This document shows positions 63,434 to 64,000 of a stretch of DNA of 64,000 nt, one piece after another. Numbering within the stretch: the stretch's first letter is position 1; each line of letters opens with the position of its first letter. The notes beneath the pieces are model-generated. The model had not been told where the DNA came from. It ran no database searches and worked only from the letters and a program-made list of their open reading frames with translations. Location: NCBI GenBank assembly GCA_902767725.1, contig CACXIM010000017.1, positions 1 through 64,000 on the forward strand, in the 5' to 3' direction. A program made the position numbers and the translations under genes. This stretch comes from an uncultured Bacteroidia bacterium (GTDB lineage Bacteria; Bacteroidota; Bacteroidia; Bacteroidales; F082).

Positions 63434-64000
63434 GTGAATATCGGAATCCCAATATGGATGTTGGCTTTGTCGCTGCTGGCAGGTCTGGCGGCGGCCACAT
63501 TGTTGTATTTCCGAAACAAGAAACAACACTACAGCAAAGCTTTGAATGTCATTTTGTTTGCACTTCGGACTTTGATTGTTGGCTTGGTGGTCTTGCTGCT
63601 CTTCAACCCATTGATAAGGCAGAAATTCAGTTCGGTGGAGACGCCTACAATCATCCTCGCGCACGACAATTCTTCGTCCGTCGTCCTTTGCAAGGATTCT
63701 GCGTTTTACAAAAAGGATTATCAGACCCAATTGGAGCAATTCCGAAACGACTTGAACGCTGATTTCCAAGTGGATGAATATCTCTTCGGTGAGGAAGTCC
63801 GCGACTTCGAGCAACTCGATTTCTCCGACCAACTGACAGACTTGTCATCGCTTATAAAGACCTTGGACAGAAGATATTACAAGCGTAATGTGGGCGCAGT
63901 GTTGCTCTTTTCCGATGGCATTTACAACCGTGGCTTCGAGCCGGAGCTGGTGGCGGAGGACTTCCCGTTCCCCATCCATACCGTCGTTTTGGGCGACACG
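63434..64000 (+). CDS. Membrane protein with VWA-like domain, cut by the window edge
   Basis: The frame is open from 63434 to the right edge (189 codons). Two membrane segments (IPIWMLALSLLAGLAAATLL and ALNVILFALRTLIVGLVVLL) precede a VWA-like domain. Its first strand, IILAHDNSSSVVL, has the DxSxS metal-binding pattern, and LLFSDGIYNRG gives a DG motif further on. Bacteroidota have many such proteins of unknown role. The start is uncertain: GTG at 63434 gives MNIGIPIWML; ATG at 63458 is the alternative. Confidence 0.78.
   Translation, partial: MNIGIPIWMLALSLLAGLAAATLLYFRNKKQHYSKALNVILFALRTLIVGLVVLLLFNPLIRQKFSSVETPTIILAHDNSSSVVLCKDSAFYKKDYQTQLEQFRNDLNADFQVDEYLFGEEVRDFEQLDFSDQLTDLSSLIKTLDRRYYKRNVGAVLLFSDGIYNRGFEPELVAEDFPFPIHTVVLGDT

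Noticed and set aside
1..64000. tRNA or rRNA genes
   Set aside because: No cloverleaf with TTCRA and CCA-proximal stem, and no rRNA signature sequence, was found by eye.

Overview
The window comes from a Gram-negative member of the Bacteroidota, most likely an uncultured, host-associated Bacteroidales. Evidence: at least eighteen promoters carry the Bacteroidota -7 box TAnnTTTG close to a start codon; there are gingipain-like C25 proteases and an adhesin with type IX secretion (T9SS) C-terminal sorting domains, a TonB-dependent receptor with DUF4249 lipoproteins, and a dcw cluster whose MurE carries the meso-DAP motif DNPR.

Layout. 198-1681: phospholipid genes cdsA-psd. 1687-8556: a DNA-damage/mutagenesis module made of a DnaE-type polymerase, DinB and a LexA-like self-cleaving repressor, with a DUF4143 AAA ATPase sitting between the two polymerase genes; dnaE and dinB share a near-identical 34-bp operator-like site. 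8703-12242: lipoprotein and mutS2. 12331-12891: a predicted structured small RNA whose terminator lies inside the 3' end of a convergent nuclease-like gene. 13934-24709: a 3466-residue T9SS adhesin with a long leader, then a small membrane-anchored protein. 24780-27153: glsB-like and engB genes, then a repeat island around a GIY-YIG nuclease. 27343-42299: the dcw cluster mraZ-rsmH-ftsL-ftsI-murE-mraY-murD-ftsW-murG-murC-ftsQ-ftsA-ftsZ. 42430-59577: three C25 proteases, a SpoU-HAD fusion, a TonB receptor with two DUF4249 lipoproteins, and a TerB/J-domain protein. 59691-64000: CtpA protease, TonB_C protein, TsaC, a glycosyltransferase and the start of a VWA-like membrane protein.

Three genes are visibly damaged. 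rsmH has lost its SAM-binding segment through an out-of-frame deletion of about 100 nt. The second C25 protease has lost its catalytic-cysteine segment in the same way. The murD position holds only a MurD C-terminal domain. These may be real decay or assembly collapse, and reads are needed to tell.

The most unusual non-coding content is a family of about 140-bp elements with terminal inverted repeats TGAGATTCCC/GGGAATCTCA that themselves form hairpins around a central GC-rich palindrome. There are eight full or nearly full copies and two half copies, six of these ten packed around the GIY-YIG gene. The best candidates for undescribed systems are (1) the small RNA / nuclease pair at 12331-12891, (2) the palindromic element family with its GIY-YIG gene, and (3) the repressor-DinB-DnaE cassette with its duplicated operator and inserted ATPase.
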